DNA from: a virus
Direction: 5' to 3' (one strand)
Virus record (IMG/VR): IMGVR_UViG_3300044655_000464
Coordinates: 1-30,624 of that record
Length of the DNA: 30,624 nucleotides
Under the pieces are notes generated by a model. It was not told where the DNA came from and searched no databases. It saw nothing but the letters and a program-made list of their open reading frames with translations. Of the stretch, positions 1 to 7,090 are shown piece after piece. Numbering within the stretch: position 1 is the stretch's first letter; each line of letters begins with the position of its first letter. The position numbers were made by a program, and so were the translations under genes.

Positions 1-829
1 CTGTAAGATTATATCTCTCTACGATTTCACTCATAGAAAGAACTTCAATCAAACCTAAAGCCCAACAGTCAGATGTGTACTGAGCATTACGATTAGCTAA
101 GTACCATACGTTAGATGGGTTCTCTGTCTTATAGGTAAATCCTAAGCGAGAATTATCTGGGTAGAAGTGGTGAAACTCTTTACCTGTTACCAAGAAATCT
201 AAGAAAGCTTGCTGAGACTTCTCTCTAAAGTTAAAGTGGTACTTAAGAGCATTTAAAGTTTTGTTACCCCACTCTTCTGCAACAGAAGTATAATCCAAAA
301 TTTTGTTCTGGATTTCTTGTTGCATCTGAGCTTCTTGTTCGGGATCAACAGGTTGACCTTCTAACTGAGCTTCTAACTTCTTTAAGAAATGTTCTTTAAT
401 TAACTCTGTACGGAAATCAATAGTCTCGTTTACAGCTTCGTCATCTACTGCTTTAACCTTGTACTTGTGAGGACGGTTAATTAACTCTCCCTTCAACTGA
501 TTGATAGGAGGGTTAACAATAGGATAGTGCTTTAAGTGCTGAGGTACTTCAGGCTCTTGATCAGGTACATCATTTAAGTAACTGATTAGTTCCTGCATCT
601 CAGGGATGTTTGTGTAGTCAGAGAAGTTAAATTCTCCGTTAAGCAACCTATAGTTTTTTCTAAAGGTGATATTCTGCTTGTACTGTGCAAATGCAATATT
701 TGCAAAGTAGTCCATAGTAGACTTAATCCAGCTCTCCTTTTCTTTATCCGATAAGCTTACAAACTGCTCAGGATAAAAGTAGGCGTGATTGACTGGATCA
801 GTGTACTCTTTGAGAGATTCAATAATCAT
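1..829 (-). CDS. Portal protein, N-terminal part (cut by window edge)
   Basis: The frame opens with ATG at 829 and stays open for 276 codons to the window edge, so the C-terminal part lies outside. The protein is soluble and rich in Tyr, Asn and Glu. It contains a stretch reading NPPINQLKGELINRP near residues 111-125, followed by a Gln/Glu-rich helical segment, a pattern I associate with portal proteins of crAss-like and other Bacteroidota phages. A portal forms the dodecameric ring at the capsid vertex through which the terminase pumps DNA. The gene begins 22 bases after the large terminase stop, and that gene order is the strongest support. No promoter is visible in the gap, so it is probably the last seen gene of the packaging operon. 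Another head-vertex protein cannot be excluded. Confidence 0.72.
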   Translation of the reverse strand, partial: MIIESLKEYTDPVNHAYFYPEQFVSLSDKEKESWIKSTMDYFANIAFAQYKQNITFRKNYRLLNGEFNFSDYTNIPEMQELISYLNDVPDQEPEVPQHLKHYPIVNPPINQLKGELINRPHKYKVKAVDDEAVNETIDFRTELIKEHFLKKLEAQLEGQPVDPEQEAQMQQEIQNKILDYTSVAEEWGNKTLNALKYHFNFREKSQQAFLDFLVTGKEFHHFYPDNSRLGFTYKTENPSNVWYLANRNAQYTSDCWALGLIEVLSMSEIVERYNLT

Positions 830-851
830 TGTATTTGTTATTTAGTTTTAG

Positions 852-2864
852 TTAATAGCGAAAAGGTGATGAAGTTGTACGAAAAAGAGACGAACCTTTC
901 TTCTCTCTAAAGTATGCTTGCATTCTAGTATCCTGACTTGCATCAGAAATAATTACTTGAGTGTTTAAAGACTTAGCCATAGCTAAAGTAAGACCAAATG
1001 AAATAACTCGGTCAACGTTTAACTTAGGTGTGAACTTAATTAATTCCTTAATTAGAACAGGATCTAAGATTCTAGTAACTCCTAGACGTTCTTTTATAGT
1101 GTTACCATCTGCATCTCTTTCTATATCTACTACTTCTGTGATGTACTCAATGATAAGCGACATTAAATAGTTTTTAATATCCTTGGTCATGTGAATTCCA
1201 TAGTCACGATTAACTGTAGAGTTAGGGTGGATGTCGTTAAGAAACTTAGGTGTCTTCTCTAAAACTCTAGGAGACTCTTGCTTATCTACACAGTGCTGAA
1301 TAAAACCATAGTCCATGTTCTCACAAAGAGTCTTAGCATTGTAATACTTAAGAAGCATCTTAGTAGTATCGTACCAAGTCTCAATCTTCTTAGGACGACC
1401 TGTATAACAAGCTACTACCATATTCTGCCAGCCTTCTCCGTTAAGATTATGTACTCGCTTATAAATGTAAGTAGACCCCAAAGAAGTTGAGTAGTGTGCC
1501 TGTGACTGTTTGTATGGATCCGTTCCTGCTGTATAAAGTCCATAGGGGGCTTCTGACAGAGGATATTCCCAAATCTGTACACAACCCTCAATATTATCTG
1601 TTGGTTTAACAGGGAAGTTCGTAACAGCCTTTTTCTCGGTAAACTTGTGACGTACTGTTCCGTCTGCTGACATGTAGAGTTCTACGTTGTCTGCTACAAT
1701 CTCTTGGGCAGTTAACTTCTGTAGTTGTTCTTGAAGTAAATCTACTGGGAAAATGTTCTGAGATAACTCTAAGAAACACTCCTCGTGCGTGAGAGGATAG
1801 TACATTACTTCTTTTAAGTAAGTCTCTAATCCACTAGACTTTTTAATCTGTTCTCTAGACTTTAAGATAAGTTCTTTACCCTTCTCTTCGTCTGCTACCC
1901 AAATCTTAATTAAGTCTAACTCAGAAGCCTCTTCTTTGCCTAGATAAAGTCCTAAGGATTTTTCTTCCTTTGGTACTTTTAGAGATTTAGTTCCTGGAAT
2001 AAACAATCCATAACTCTTACCTGTTTCGTTTGCCTCTACAGGTAGGAAGTTGTAAGCTTCTGGGTTATTAAATAATTCTTCTAGGTCAGCAGCTTTACTC
2101 ATGTCTCCCGAAGTTCCGATAACAAATGGAGAACAACGCCATCCATAAGGACTATCGAAACACGGAGTAGTTGCCGCTAAGCAACTAAGAATCTTACCCT
2201 TTCCTCCTTCTTCCAAAAGAAAAGAAGACAGAGTAAGACCAGCAGCTGCTTCCGTATTGTTGCCTTCATCAAAGTTACGTACGTGAAATTTAGACCACTC
2301 ATTACGAGCATTGGTCTTTTTATCTTTAAAACCTAAAGTAACCTGCTTCTTCCAGTCATCCTCAATACGAGGAAATCTAAAGTAGTCAGGAAGATTACGA
2401 ATACCTAAGTCTACGTAATCTGTAATTACTTTTAAGTCAGGTTGGTTAAGTGCAGATATCAAGTTATCAGAACCCTTCTGTGTAATGGCTTTGTGAGCCA
2501 TATAAGAAGAAGTCAAAACAGACTTAGAGATACGTCTGGATCCTACCATAACAACTCCTTTCTTTCCATCCTCGTGATTCTCTGCCTTGTGAATGGTTTC
2601 ATCTACAGCTAGGTAGGTGTCCCAAAGTTGAGGTTTATCTAGTTTACGAACTTGACGCTTACCTACTATAGTGTCTATATAAATAGACCAATAGTTTAAA
2701 TGCCAATAAATGAAAGGAGAAAAGTAAAATCCATTAATAGTAACACCTTCTGTAATCTTCTTATCCTCGTTTTCCCAAAACGCAGTATATTCCTCTGAAT
2801 CAGTATCAGGGAAATTCCTTACGTTGATTAGGAACTCAGGACTATCTAGATTAGGATGTATCAT
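852..2864 (-). CDS. terL: Terminase large subunit (TerL)
   Basis: This 670-residue protein has the size and layout of a large terminase: an N-terminal packaging ATPase and a C-terminal RNase H-like nuclease. A Walker A-like loop GSRRISKS lies at residues 108-115. A Walker B-like segment FLLEEG at 215-220 ends in the acidic pair expected for the catalytic carboxylate. The nuclease domain shows the typical first acidic motif AGTDPY with Asp449, and a second acidic patch (CENMD, about residue 512). The Walker A loop lacks the usual second Gly before Lys, a deviation seen in terminases. The enzyme cuts concatemeric DNA and drives it into the prohead with the portal, whose gene follows directly. 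Its start overlaps the upstream stop as TAATG, suggesting translational coupling. The terminase identity is secure; the lineage is not determined here. Confidence 0.93.
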   Translation of the reverse strand: MIHPNLDSPEFLINVRNFPDTDSEEYTAFWENEDKKITEGVTINGFYFSPFIYWHLNYWSIYIDTIVGKRQVRKLDKPQLWDTYLAVDETIHKAENHEDGKKGVVMVGSRRISKSVLTSSYMAHKAITQKGSDNLISALNQPDLKVITDYVDLGIRNLPDYFRFPRIEDDWKKQVTLGFKDKKTNARNEWSKFHVRNFDEGNNTEAAAGLTLSSFLLEEGGKGKILSCLAATTPCFDSPYGWRCSPFVIGTSGDMSKAADLEELFNNPEAYNFLPVEANETGKSYGLFIPGTKSLKVPKEEKSLGLYLGKEEASELDLIKIWVADEEKGKELILKSREQIKKSSGLETYLKEVMYYPLTHEECFLELSQNIFPVDLLQEQLQKLTAQEIVADNVELYMSADGTVRHKFTEKKAVTNFPVKPTDNIEGCVQIWEYPLSEAPYGLYTAGTDPYKQSQAHYSTSLGSTYIYKRVHNLNGEGWQNMVVACYTGRPKKIETWYDTTKMLLKYYNAKTLCENMDYGFIQHCVDKQESPRVLEKTPKFLNDIHPNSTVNRDYGIHMTKDIKNYLMSLIIEYITEVVDIERDADGNTIKERLGVTRILDPVLIKELIKFTPKLNVDRVISFGLTLAMAKSLNTQVIISDASQDTRMQAYFREKKGSSLFRTTSSPFRY

Positions 2865-3181
2865 TAACTAAATTGTTTCATCTTACCGTTAATCTCTTGA
2901 GATCCACGGGCTTCTGCTTTTTGTTCTTCTTTCTCTCTAAGACGATCTACTACTTCAAGTAAAGCTAAGTATTCTTTCATAGTATCTCTAAGAGATTTGA
3001 TTTGTGATTCTTGGCTAGCAATAACCATAGGCATTGTTCCTCCTTTGGCTGTAGGCTTCCATTCAATTCTGTCTTTCAATCCATTGATAGGATTGTTATC
3101 TATATATGCTCTCCACTCAGTTAAGCGTTGTTCTGCCCATTCAAGTTCTGCTGATATATAGGATAGTTTTTTAGTTGCCAT
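2864..3181 (-). CDS. Small helical protein upstream of terL (possible small terminase)
   Basis: The 105-residue product is highly charged and predicted to be helical, with coiled-coil-like segments near residues 8-28 and 58-92 (ending VDRLREKEEQKAEARG). It has no signal peptide or membrane segment. The stop codon overlaps the terL start as TAATG, and its own start lies inside the end of the preceding 68-residue gene, so the genes are translationally packed. A short helical protein directly upstream of a large terminase is the usual place for the DNA-recognising small terminase subunit. I see no helix-turn-helix that would prove this, so the role rests on position alone. It could equally be a head-assembly or scaffolding helper. 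Confidence 0.7.
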   Translation of the reverse strand: MATKKLSYISAELEWAEQRLTEWRAYIDNNPINGLKDRIEWKPTAKGGTMPMVIASQESQIKSLRDTMKEYLALLEVVDRLREKEEQKAEARGSQEINGKMKQFS

Positions 3182-3377
3182 TGTTGTATTTTTTTAAGAA
3201 GTCTGACTGGTTCATGTTCATGATGTCTTCAAGAACACGTGCATAGAAGTCTTCATCTCTTCCAGTCTTTCCGTACGAGTATCCTGCTTTCCAGAAAATC
3301 TTAAACGTCTCGAATAAGTTATCCTGTAAAGTCTTAGATACGTAGGGTTGCTGACTAGGGGCTTGGTGGTTTTCCAT
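3171..3377 (-). CDS. Small hypothetical protein (68 aa)
   Basis: The ATG-initiated frame encodes 68 residues: a Gln/Pro-rich N-terminus (about 1-15) and a mostly helical remainder rich in Phe, Tyr, Asp and Lys. There is no signal peptide, membrane helix or recognisable motif. It overlaps the following coiled-coil gene by 11 bases and begins 5 bases beyond the stop of a 43-residue frame, so it fits the operon packing. I do not recognise a family. The overlap and the lack of a competing frame support it as a real gene. Confidence 0.6.
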   Translation of the reverse strand: MENHQAPSQQPYVSKTLQDNLFETFKIFWKAGYSYGKTGRDEDFYARVLEDIMNMNQSDFLKKYNNGN

Positions 3378-3381
3378 AATC

Positions 3382-3513
3382 TTATTTTTTAGAAGAAACC
3401 TGTGTTAAAGGTTTGTCAGCAGGCAAGAAGTAAATCTGTACTCCACACTTACTTCCTGGTTTCTTGTCACAACCATTCTTGATTGTGAGTTTCTTTACTC
3501 TACTTTGTGCCAT
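3382..3513 (-). CDS. Very small basic protein (43 aa)
   Basis: ATG at 3513 opens a 43-codon frame ending in TAA at 3382-3384. It fills what would otherwise be a gap between the zinc-ribbon gene and the 68-residue gene. The product is basic (MAQSRVKKLTIKNG at the start, SSKK at the end) and carries two Cys in the pattern C-D-K-K-P-G-S-K-C, about residues 15-23. The start lies 19 bases inside the end of the upstream gene, like other overlaps in this operon, and is preceded by an A-rich leader. No family is recognised. It could be a structural mini-protein or a nucleic-acid-binding peptide. The main doubt is its length. Confidence 0.5.
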   Translation of the reverse strand: MAQSRVKKLTIKNGCDKKPGSKCGVQIYFLPADKPLTQVSSKK

Positions 3514-3869
3514 AATAGTTCTATTTGTTTATCTGGTTTAGATGCGTTCCAACTCTCTACTCCACAATTCGAAGATAGAGATGCTGTTTTGAAGGTGCAG
3601 ATACACCCACAAAACGAACAGTGTAGTTCTGACCTGGTAGTGCTGTAGTGTTCGCCCGTGAGTTGTAAGTACTCAGGGGAAGATACTGCGTTTGTTGAAT
3701 TGTAGGGACACTTGAGACAAATATCCATTCGCTCTGCGATAATGTTCTGTTTTTCATTACTCAATAGTTTGAATTGGTTCGCTGTCTTCGTTGCCACTCC
3801 CTCCAGTACTTTGTTCAAATTCTTTAGACCCTTCAGGCTCAGGGCCATGTACTCTTTGTAAGGATTCAT
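3495..3869 (-). CDS. Cysteine-rich zinc-ribbon protein
   Basis: The 124-residue product has a helical N-terminal half (about 1-48) and a Cys-rich C-terminal half. Cys residues occur at about 51, 54, 84, 87, 89, 91 and 102. The first pair sits in CLKCPYN and the second cluster in HCSFCGCICTFK. This C-x2-C ... C-x2-C-x-C ... C spacing is typical of a small zinc ribbon with a possible extra metal site, ending in a Trp-containing segment. Zinc-ribbon proteins of this kind often bind DNA or RNA or act as transcription factors, but the substrate here is unknown. The gene overlaps the end of the IHF-like gene by 113 bases in another frame, unusually long even in this operon. A later start would shorten the overlap. 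Confidence 0.7.
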   Translation of the reverse strand: MNPYKEYMALSLKGLKNLNKVLEGVATKTANQFKLLSNEKQNIIAERMDICLKCPYNSTNAVSSPEYLQLTGEHYSTTRSELHCSFCGCICTFKTASLSSNCGVESWNASKPDKQIELLWHKVE

Positions 3870-4311
3870 ATAAATATTTGTGGTTTTGTTTTAAGGTTAT
3901 AAGAGTTCTATCAAAGTAATCAACTACTACAGGTGCGTATAGTTTTTTAGATTTTCCTCTTTCGTATCTGTCTTCAAATAACTTAATCCAGTTCTCTAGC
4001 AAGTAGTAGTTATTATATCCTCTGAGTGCTGTAAGATCTTCTCTAGGAGAATCTGTAAGCAAAGTTTCAGACTTAAGTTTAGTAGCTATAGTCTTCATTG
4101 CCTTGTTAGGATTAAATACTAGAACTCCTAATCCAGACAATCTTACTTTAACTGTGGGTAGCTCTTTAATCTCTTCGATGGTTTTTTTAAGATACCACTC
4201 GTAGACTGTGCTTACTTGGTCTATAGTCATATCCATTTCCTTAGCAACCTCGGAGTAAGCTGCGTAGGTTTTTATTTCGATGTTGTCGTATTTATCCTTT
4301 ACAGTTCTCAT
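3757..4311 (-). CDS. IHF/HU-like DNA-binding protein
   Basis: The first 75 residues of this 184-residue protein fit the IHF/HU fold. Two helices (YSEVAKEMDMTIDQVSTVYEWYLKK region, about 19-43) are followed by a beta strand with VKVRLSGLGVLVFNP at about 54-68, matching the 'I-x-G-F-G-x-F' turn of HU proteins. A further helical and Tyr-rich region and an acidic Glu/Ser/Gly tail extend it well beyond the usual 90 residues. HU-family proteins bend DNA and act as dimers, so in a phage a role in packaging, replication or late transcription is plausible. From memory, IHF-like proteins near the head genes are common in crAss-like phages. The gene overlaps the winged-helix gene by 4 bases (ATGA), indicating coupling. 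Confidence 0.75.
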   Translation of the reverse strand: MRTVKDKYDNIEIKTYAAYSEVAKEMDMTIDQVSTVYEWYLKKTIEEIKELPTVKVRLSGLGVLVFNPNKAMKTIATKLKSETLLTDSPREDLTALRGYNNYYLLENWIKLFEDRYERGKSKKLYAPVVVDYFDRTLITLKQNHKYLYESLQRVHGPEPEGSKEFEQSTGGSGNEDSEPIQTIE

Positions 4312-4664
4312 GCTTGTGCAGCTTCCAACTGGGGTTCTACCTTTTTAGTTTCTCCTGTAGAAAGAATCAAAGTGAGTGTAACGTCTTGCTTGCTAGTAGG
4401 ACACAATCTTCTGTTGACTGTGTTTTTTTCTAAGATGCCCATTTTTCTTAGTCTAGTAATCCCGTTAGAAATTACTTGGACTGATGTGCTAAACTCACTT
4501 GCGATTCTTTCTTTTACTTCCTTGTCTAAAGTACCGTAGTAAGAACTATGGGCTAATATACTAGTGTATAGATCTGACAATCTATACCCTGCAAGTCTAA
4601 GCAATACATCAATATATGCTTGATGTAACTTGACTCCTTCTTCATATCTACGTGCTACTTTCAT
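4308..4664 (-). CDS. Winged-helix DNA-binding protein
   Basis: The 118-residue product has a central helix-turn-helix at about residues 45-82: TLDKEVKERIASEF, a turn, then SVQVISNGITRLRKMGILEKN. This is the arrangement of a winged helix with a recognition helix followed by a beta wing (residues 83-105). It resembles the winged-helix domains of MarR- or RepL-type proteins. As the first gene after the promoter at 4689-4718, next to a divergent control region with palindromes, it may regulate its own operon and the opposite plus-strand gene. A role in replication or packaging-site recognition is an alternative, since small terminases also use helix-turn-helix domains. The fold is fairly clear; the function is inferred from position. 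Confidence 0.68.
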   Translation of the reverse strand: MKVARRYEEGVKLHQAYIDVLLRLAGYRLSDLYTSILAHSSYYGTLDKEVKERIASEFSTSVQVISNGITRLRKMGILEKNTVNRRLCPTSKQDVTLTLILSTGETKKVEPQLEAAQA

Positions 4665-4688
4665 TGGTTTGGTTTGTTTTTACTTAAA

Positions 4689-4718
4689 CAAATATACCAT
4701 TATAGCAAAAAAAGTCAA
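4689..4718 (-). promoter_or_regulatory. Bacteroidota-type promoter for the packaging operon
   Basis: On the minus strand TTG (4718-4716, within TTGAC) is followed by 19 bases and then TATATTTG (4696-4689). This matches the Bacteroidota sigma-factor pattern with a -33 TTG and -7 TAnnTTTG. Transcription would start about 4683, giving a leader of about 20 bases before the winged-helix gene at 4664. The same pattern and spacing occur at four other gene heads in the window. Confidence 0.7.
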
Positions 4719-4738
4719 GTTAAATGTTAAGTCTAAAG

Positions 4739-4767
4739 ACACGTGTAACATTTTATATTACACGTGT
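4739..4767. promoter_or_regulatory. Inverted repeat, candidate operator between divergent genes
   Basis: ACACGTGTAA at 4739-4748 is repeated as its exact reverse complement TTACACGTGT at 4758-4767, with a 9-base spacer. Each arm contains the self-complementary octamer ACACGTGT, and the two octamer centres are 21 bases apart, close to two helical turns. That geometry suits two dimers of a regulator binding the same face of the DNA. The site lies upstream of the packaging-operon promoter. It could also form a hairpin, but no gene end is nearby to terminate. Confidence 0.55.
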
Positions 4768-4802
4768 TAAGAGAAATTTTAATCTAGATAATTATTTTAC
4801 TA

Positions 4803-4823
4803 GTTTGTAAGTATTAGACAAAC
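4803..4823. promoter_or_regulatory. Second short inverted repeat near the plus-strand promoter
   Basis: GTTTGT at 4803-4808 and ACAAAC at 4818-4823 form a 6-base inverted repeat with a 9-base spacer, the same spacer length as the larger palindrome at 4739-4767. It lies just upstream of the -33 region of the plus-strand promoter at 4850-4857, where a regulator could act. Short arms of this kind can occur by chance. Confidence 0.3.
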
Positions 4824-4849
4824 ACTATAGACAAAAAAAGATTTAAACT

Positions 4850-4857
4850 TATATTTG
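4850..4857 (+). promoter_or_regulatory. Promoter -7 element for the plus-strand gene
   Basis: TATATTTG at 4850-4857 is a perfect TAnnTTTG element. No good TTG lies 19-21 bases upstream, so the -33 half is weak or the promoter needs an activator. Transcription would begin near 4863, only about 15 bases before the ATG at 4878. The position shows that the in-frame GTG at 4857 lies inside the promoter and cannot be the start codon. Confidence 0.5.
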
Positions 4858-4877
4858 TGTTAATTAAAAACACTGCT

Positions 4878-5150
4878 ATGTCGATGGAAAAGATTAAAAA
4901 ACCCACAGCTCAGGAAGTGTTTGACATATTCCTGTTAGCCTTGCAAGACGAAGAGATTAAGATAGCAGGGGATATAGAAGGATTTAAAAATGCTTTGTAC
5001 GAAGGCTTCAAAGACTTTACCTACAGAAAGAGATACACAGAAGAAATGTTGTGGGAATACATAGAAATGGCTATGGACTCTCTTGTAGACGATGATCCTC
5101 CAATGCAACAGACTGATTATCTAAAGGGTCAGCAGGCTGCAGGACTCTAA
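4878..5150 (+). CDS. Small acidic hypothetical protein, only plus-strand gene
   Basis: The frame encodes 90 residues from ATG 4878 (or 88 from ATG 4884). An in-frame GTG at 4857 overlaps the promoter element and is rejected. The protein is acidic and mostly helical, with DIFLLALQDEEIKIAG near 15-30 and an acidic VDDDP patch near residue 75, and has no signal peptide or membrane helix. I do not recognise a family. It is transcribed divergently from the packaging operon and faces an intergenic region with palindromes, the typical place of an early or regulatory phage gene. It is followed by 340 bases with no gene that may be co-transcribed as a structured RNA. Confidence 0.72.
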   Translation: MSMEKIKKPTAQEVFDIFLLALQDEEIKIAGDIEGFKNALYEGFKDFTYRKRYTEEMLWEYIEMAMDSLVDDDPPMQQTDYLKGQQAAGL

Positions 5151-5176
5151 AAAATCCACAAATTTTCAACACACCA

Positions 5177-5412
5177 GACTTCTGACCTACAAATGCTATT
5201 ACATTTGTAGACTGACACCACTTCTTAGTGTTCGCAGATGAGGATTAGAAAGTAATCTGCTAGAAGTCGGATAGTATGAGTAGCCCTCAGAGGTGAAAAG
5301 AGGTTTCTCCGATAGTGTCGAAATGTTCTTACGAAGTTTACAGTGCTCTGACCTACAACTAATAGACCGTAGGCAATAAGTGGACAGAACAGAGACTTAG
5401 CTCCGAGAGCTA
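5177..5412. ncRNA. Candidate structured non-coding RNA
   Basis: The 340 bases from 5151 to 5490 have no convincing reading frame on either strand but are full of complementary segments. GACTTCT (5177-5183) pairs with AGAAGTC (5262-5268) and encloses three hairpins: CTACAAATG/CATTTGTAG (5187-5195 with 5202-5210), CACT/AGTG (5219-5222 with 5227-5230) and GCAGAT/ATCTGC (5234-5239 with 5255-5260). Together they make a compact four-way junction with short linkers. Further on, CTCTG/CAGAG (5346-5350 with 5390-5394) encloses CCTAC/GTAGG (5352-5356 with 5369-5373), and TAGCTC/GAGCTA (5398-5403 with 5407-5412) has a 3-base loop. One extra G-U pair (5184 with 5261) slightly favours the plus strand, where it could follow the 4878-5150 gene. 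I recognise no known RNA family. A packaging RNA, regulatory RNA or DNA-level site are all possible. Confidence 0.5.
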
Positions 5413-5460
5413 TTTGGTTAAAAACTGCTGTAATATAAGTTAGAATAGAAAGTCAAAATA

Positions 5461-5481
5461 GACAACTTCTCATTTGAGAAG
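5461..5481 (-). terminator. Possible terminator of the envelope operon
   Basis: CTTCTC (5466-5471) and GAGAAG (5476-5481) form a 6-base stem with a 4-base loop, 10 bases past the stop of the 5491-5937 gene. On the minus strand it is followed by a moderately T-rich stretch (TTGTCTATTTTG), not a clean T-run. It is the only hairpin at the end of the long operon, so it is the best terminator candidate. Confidence 0.35.
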
Positions 5482-5490
5482 GATATTATC

Positions 5491-5937
5491 CTATTTCAAG
5501 TTTTCAAATCCATTCTTAAACGACTTCTCCAAGGCCTTAGAGTAAGCTTTTCTGTTGTGAGGAATCCCTTCTACAGAAACAAACATTGCATTTACATAGA
5601 CAATCTTCTTTGCTTCTCCTGTTACAACAGTTCCATTGACATTGATCTGTGTAATTACAATGTACTCACGCTTAAGAAACTGTAAGCCTACAATGTTTAA
5701 GAGTTGTTCAGGCATAGCAATGGATTTGATTTCTCCTGAAATAGGACTGCCCTCATTACATAATTGGTACTTTGAAGAAGCGATCTCTTCTAAGGTTGTC
5801 TGTGCTCCGAAGATGATAGGTCTTCCTCCTATCTCTGTTACAGAAGCAATTGAAGTTACAGTGTCAACTTTGTAGCATTGAGCACTCAGAGAAGTCATCA
5901 TAGTGACTAAAGCGGAAAGTATAAATAGTTTTTTCAT
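5491..5937 (-). CDS. Small secreted hypothetical protein
   Basis: The 148-residue product starts with a Sec signal peptide (MKKLFILSALVTMMTSLSAQ) with likely cleavage near residues 18-20. The Cys at 21 is not in a proper lipobox, so I favour cleavage by signal peptidase I over a lipoprotein. The mature part is predicted to be beta-rich in the middle (VGLQFLKREYIVITQINVNG, about 83-102) with a helical, lysine-rich C-terminus. It is the last gene of the operon and begins one base after the stop of the PA14 gene, so it is co-translated with other exported proteins. I compared it mentally with CsgE and CsgF, because of the CsgG-like gene nearby, and found no convincing match. Function unknown; periplasmic or outer-membrane-facing by its signal. 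Confidence 0.72.
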   Translation of the reverse strand: MKKLFILSALVTMMTSLSAQCYKVDTVTSIASVTEIGGRPIIFGAQTTLEEIASSKYQLCNEGSPISGEIKSIAMPEQLLNIVGLQFLKREYIVITQINVNGTVVTGEAKKIVYVNAMFVSVEGIPHNRKAYSKALEKSFKNGFENLK

Positions 5938-5938
5938 G

Positions 5939-7090
5939 TTAGTAAGTTACTGCTCCAGAGTATCCAGGAGCTATTAGATATAGATTTAAAGTTCCTCCAC
6001 TAGTTAAAGTAGAAGTTGAGAAGGTAGCTACTCCTGGATATGTAGTACGCACATTACCAGTAGAAGAAGAGATTGTATTGTACTGAGCAGCTGTAAATAT
6101 TCTTACATCAGAGGCTAACCTCCATCTAGTAAATCTTCCTGACTTCCTAGCAGCTACATAGTATTTGTCTGCAATGTTTAATCTTCCGTCATCATTAACA
6201 TCAAATCTGTGATAAGATAATCCATTGACTGTAGACTTACCTAAGATAATATTAGATACTGTTTGAATATCTGTGCTAGTGTAAGCCTGAATTCTTGTAG
6301 GTACATCTACTTGTATATACCATTGCGTACTTGCAGTAGTGGTTCTAGAGAAAGCATAGTATCCTGAAGAGTTAGTATACGCTGTAGCATCTAAAGTCCA
6401 AGAAGAGGTTGTAGTAGTTACTGTCCCTACTTCAGAAGATTGATAAGAATGTGCAGATTGAGAAGGTCTTCTCCAGATAAGATATAATCCATCTCCGCCA
6501 GAGTATTCTTGCATGCGTGCAATAAACGTATAAGAAGTACCTGCGGTTAAACTCACACTGCCGTATTTGTAAGTACCTACTCCTTTACCTCCATAGTATT
6601 CAATAATACTTCCTGTGTTTACTAGCCAAAGATCTGATCCATCATCAGAAGTCATACCAAAAGAATAAGTGCCAGTTTCTGCAGGGGTAAAAGTAAAACT
6701 TACTTCTGTAGCATAGTAATCCCCACTACTAGGAACACTAGCACCTGCAGAAGTTAATGTACTATAAGTTCCAAAATTTAAAGAAGAGTTACCCGACATT
6801 GTAGTTGTTGACCACAAACTAGTGTGAGAGTAACTTGTGTTAAAACACCTATCCATTTCTGATCTCGTAGAAGGATAAGTAGAGTACTGTGTGGTAGCAC
6901 CAGTTCCATTATGAGTTCTATAAACCTTTACTGTAGTAGAGTTATTTCCTGTAGTAGTTGTTGTTCTTTTATAAAGCTTCACAGGAACGTTTATAGCAGC
7001 ACCTCCATTAGCACTGTACATATATCCTGAGTAAGTGAATTGTGCACTCAGTGGGTTCACAAAGAAGAGTAAAACAATGATCCACCTCAT
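5939..7090 (-). CDS. Secreted PA14-domain protein with dockerin-like module
   Basis: The 383-residue protein has a signal peptide (cleavage near SAQ at 15-17), a Thr/Ser-rich N-terminal part and a PA14-like beta-barrel at about 105-210. The latter shows the hallmark TSDDGSDLWL (147-156), then SLTAGTSYTFIARMQEYSGG and a Trp-Arg-Arg-Pro end, as in PA14 carbohydrate-binding domains. After a linker comes a calcium loop DVNDDGRLNIAD at 287-298, with acidic residues at positions 1, 3, 5 and 12 of an EF-hand as in dockerins. It continues into a segment (KSGRF, DVRIFTAAQYN) that is clearly related to one in the 632-residue T9SS-tagged protein of the same operon. No T9SS tail is seen here. The likely role is binding glycans or partner proteins at the cell surface or on the virion. 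It overlaps its upstream gene by 4 bases. Confidence 0.8.
   Translation of the reverse strand: MRWIIVLLFFVNPLSAQFTYSGYMYSANGGAAINVPVKLYKRTTTTTGNNSTTVKVYRTHNGTGATTQYSTYPSTRSEMDRCFNTSYSHTSLWSTTTMSGNSSLNFGTYSTLTSAGASVPSSGDYYATEVSFTFTPAETGTYSFGMTSDDGSDLWLVNTGSIIEYYGGKGVGTYKYGSVSLTAGTSYTFIARMQEYSGGDGLYLIWRRPSQSAHSYQSSEVGTVTTTTSSWTLDATAYTNSSGYYAFSRTTTASTQWYIQVDVPTRIQAYTSTDIQTVSNIILGKSTVNGLSYHRFDVNDDGRLNIADKYYVAARKSGRFTRWRLASDVRIFTAAQYNTISSSTGNVRTTYPGVATFSTSTLTSGGTLNLYLIAPGYSGAVTY

Noticed and set aside
5177-5268. tRNA-like cloverleaf
   Set aside because: The 7-base outer helix and three arms suggest a tRNA, but the arm lengths are wrong, the expected T-arm motif GTTCGA is absent and the total length is 92 bases without an anticodon loop of 7. 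I call a structured RNA instead.
5346-5455. Group I intron core
   Set aside because: ACAGAGACTTAG and a later TAAGT faintly recall the R and S elements of group I introns, but P3, P4 and P6 are not recognisable, no host gene continues on the plus strand after 5490, and no splice partners fit.
5491-5937. CsgE or CsgF homologue
   Set aside because: It shares an operon with the CsgG-like gene, but length, signal and sequence pattern do not resemble either family in what I can see.
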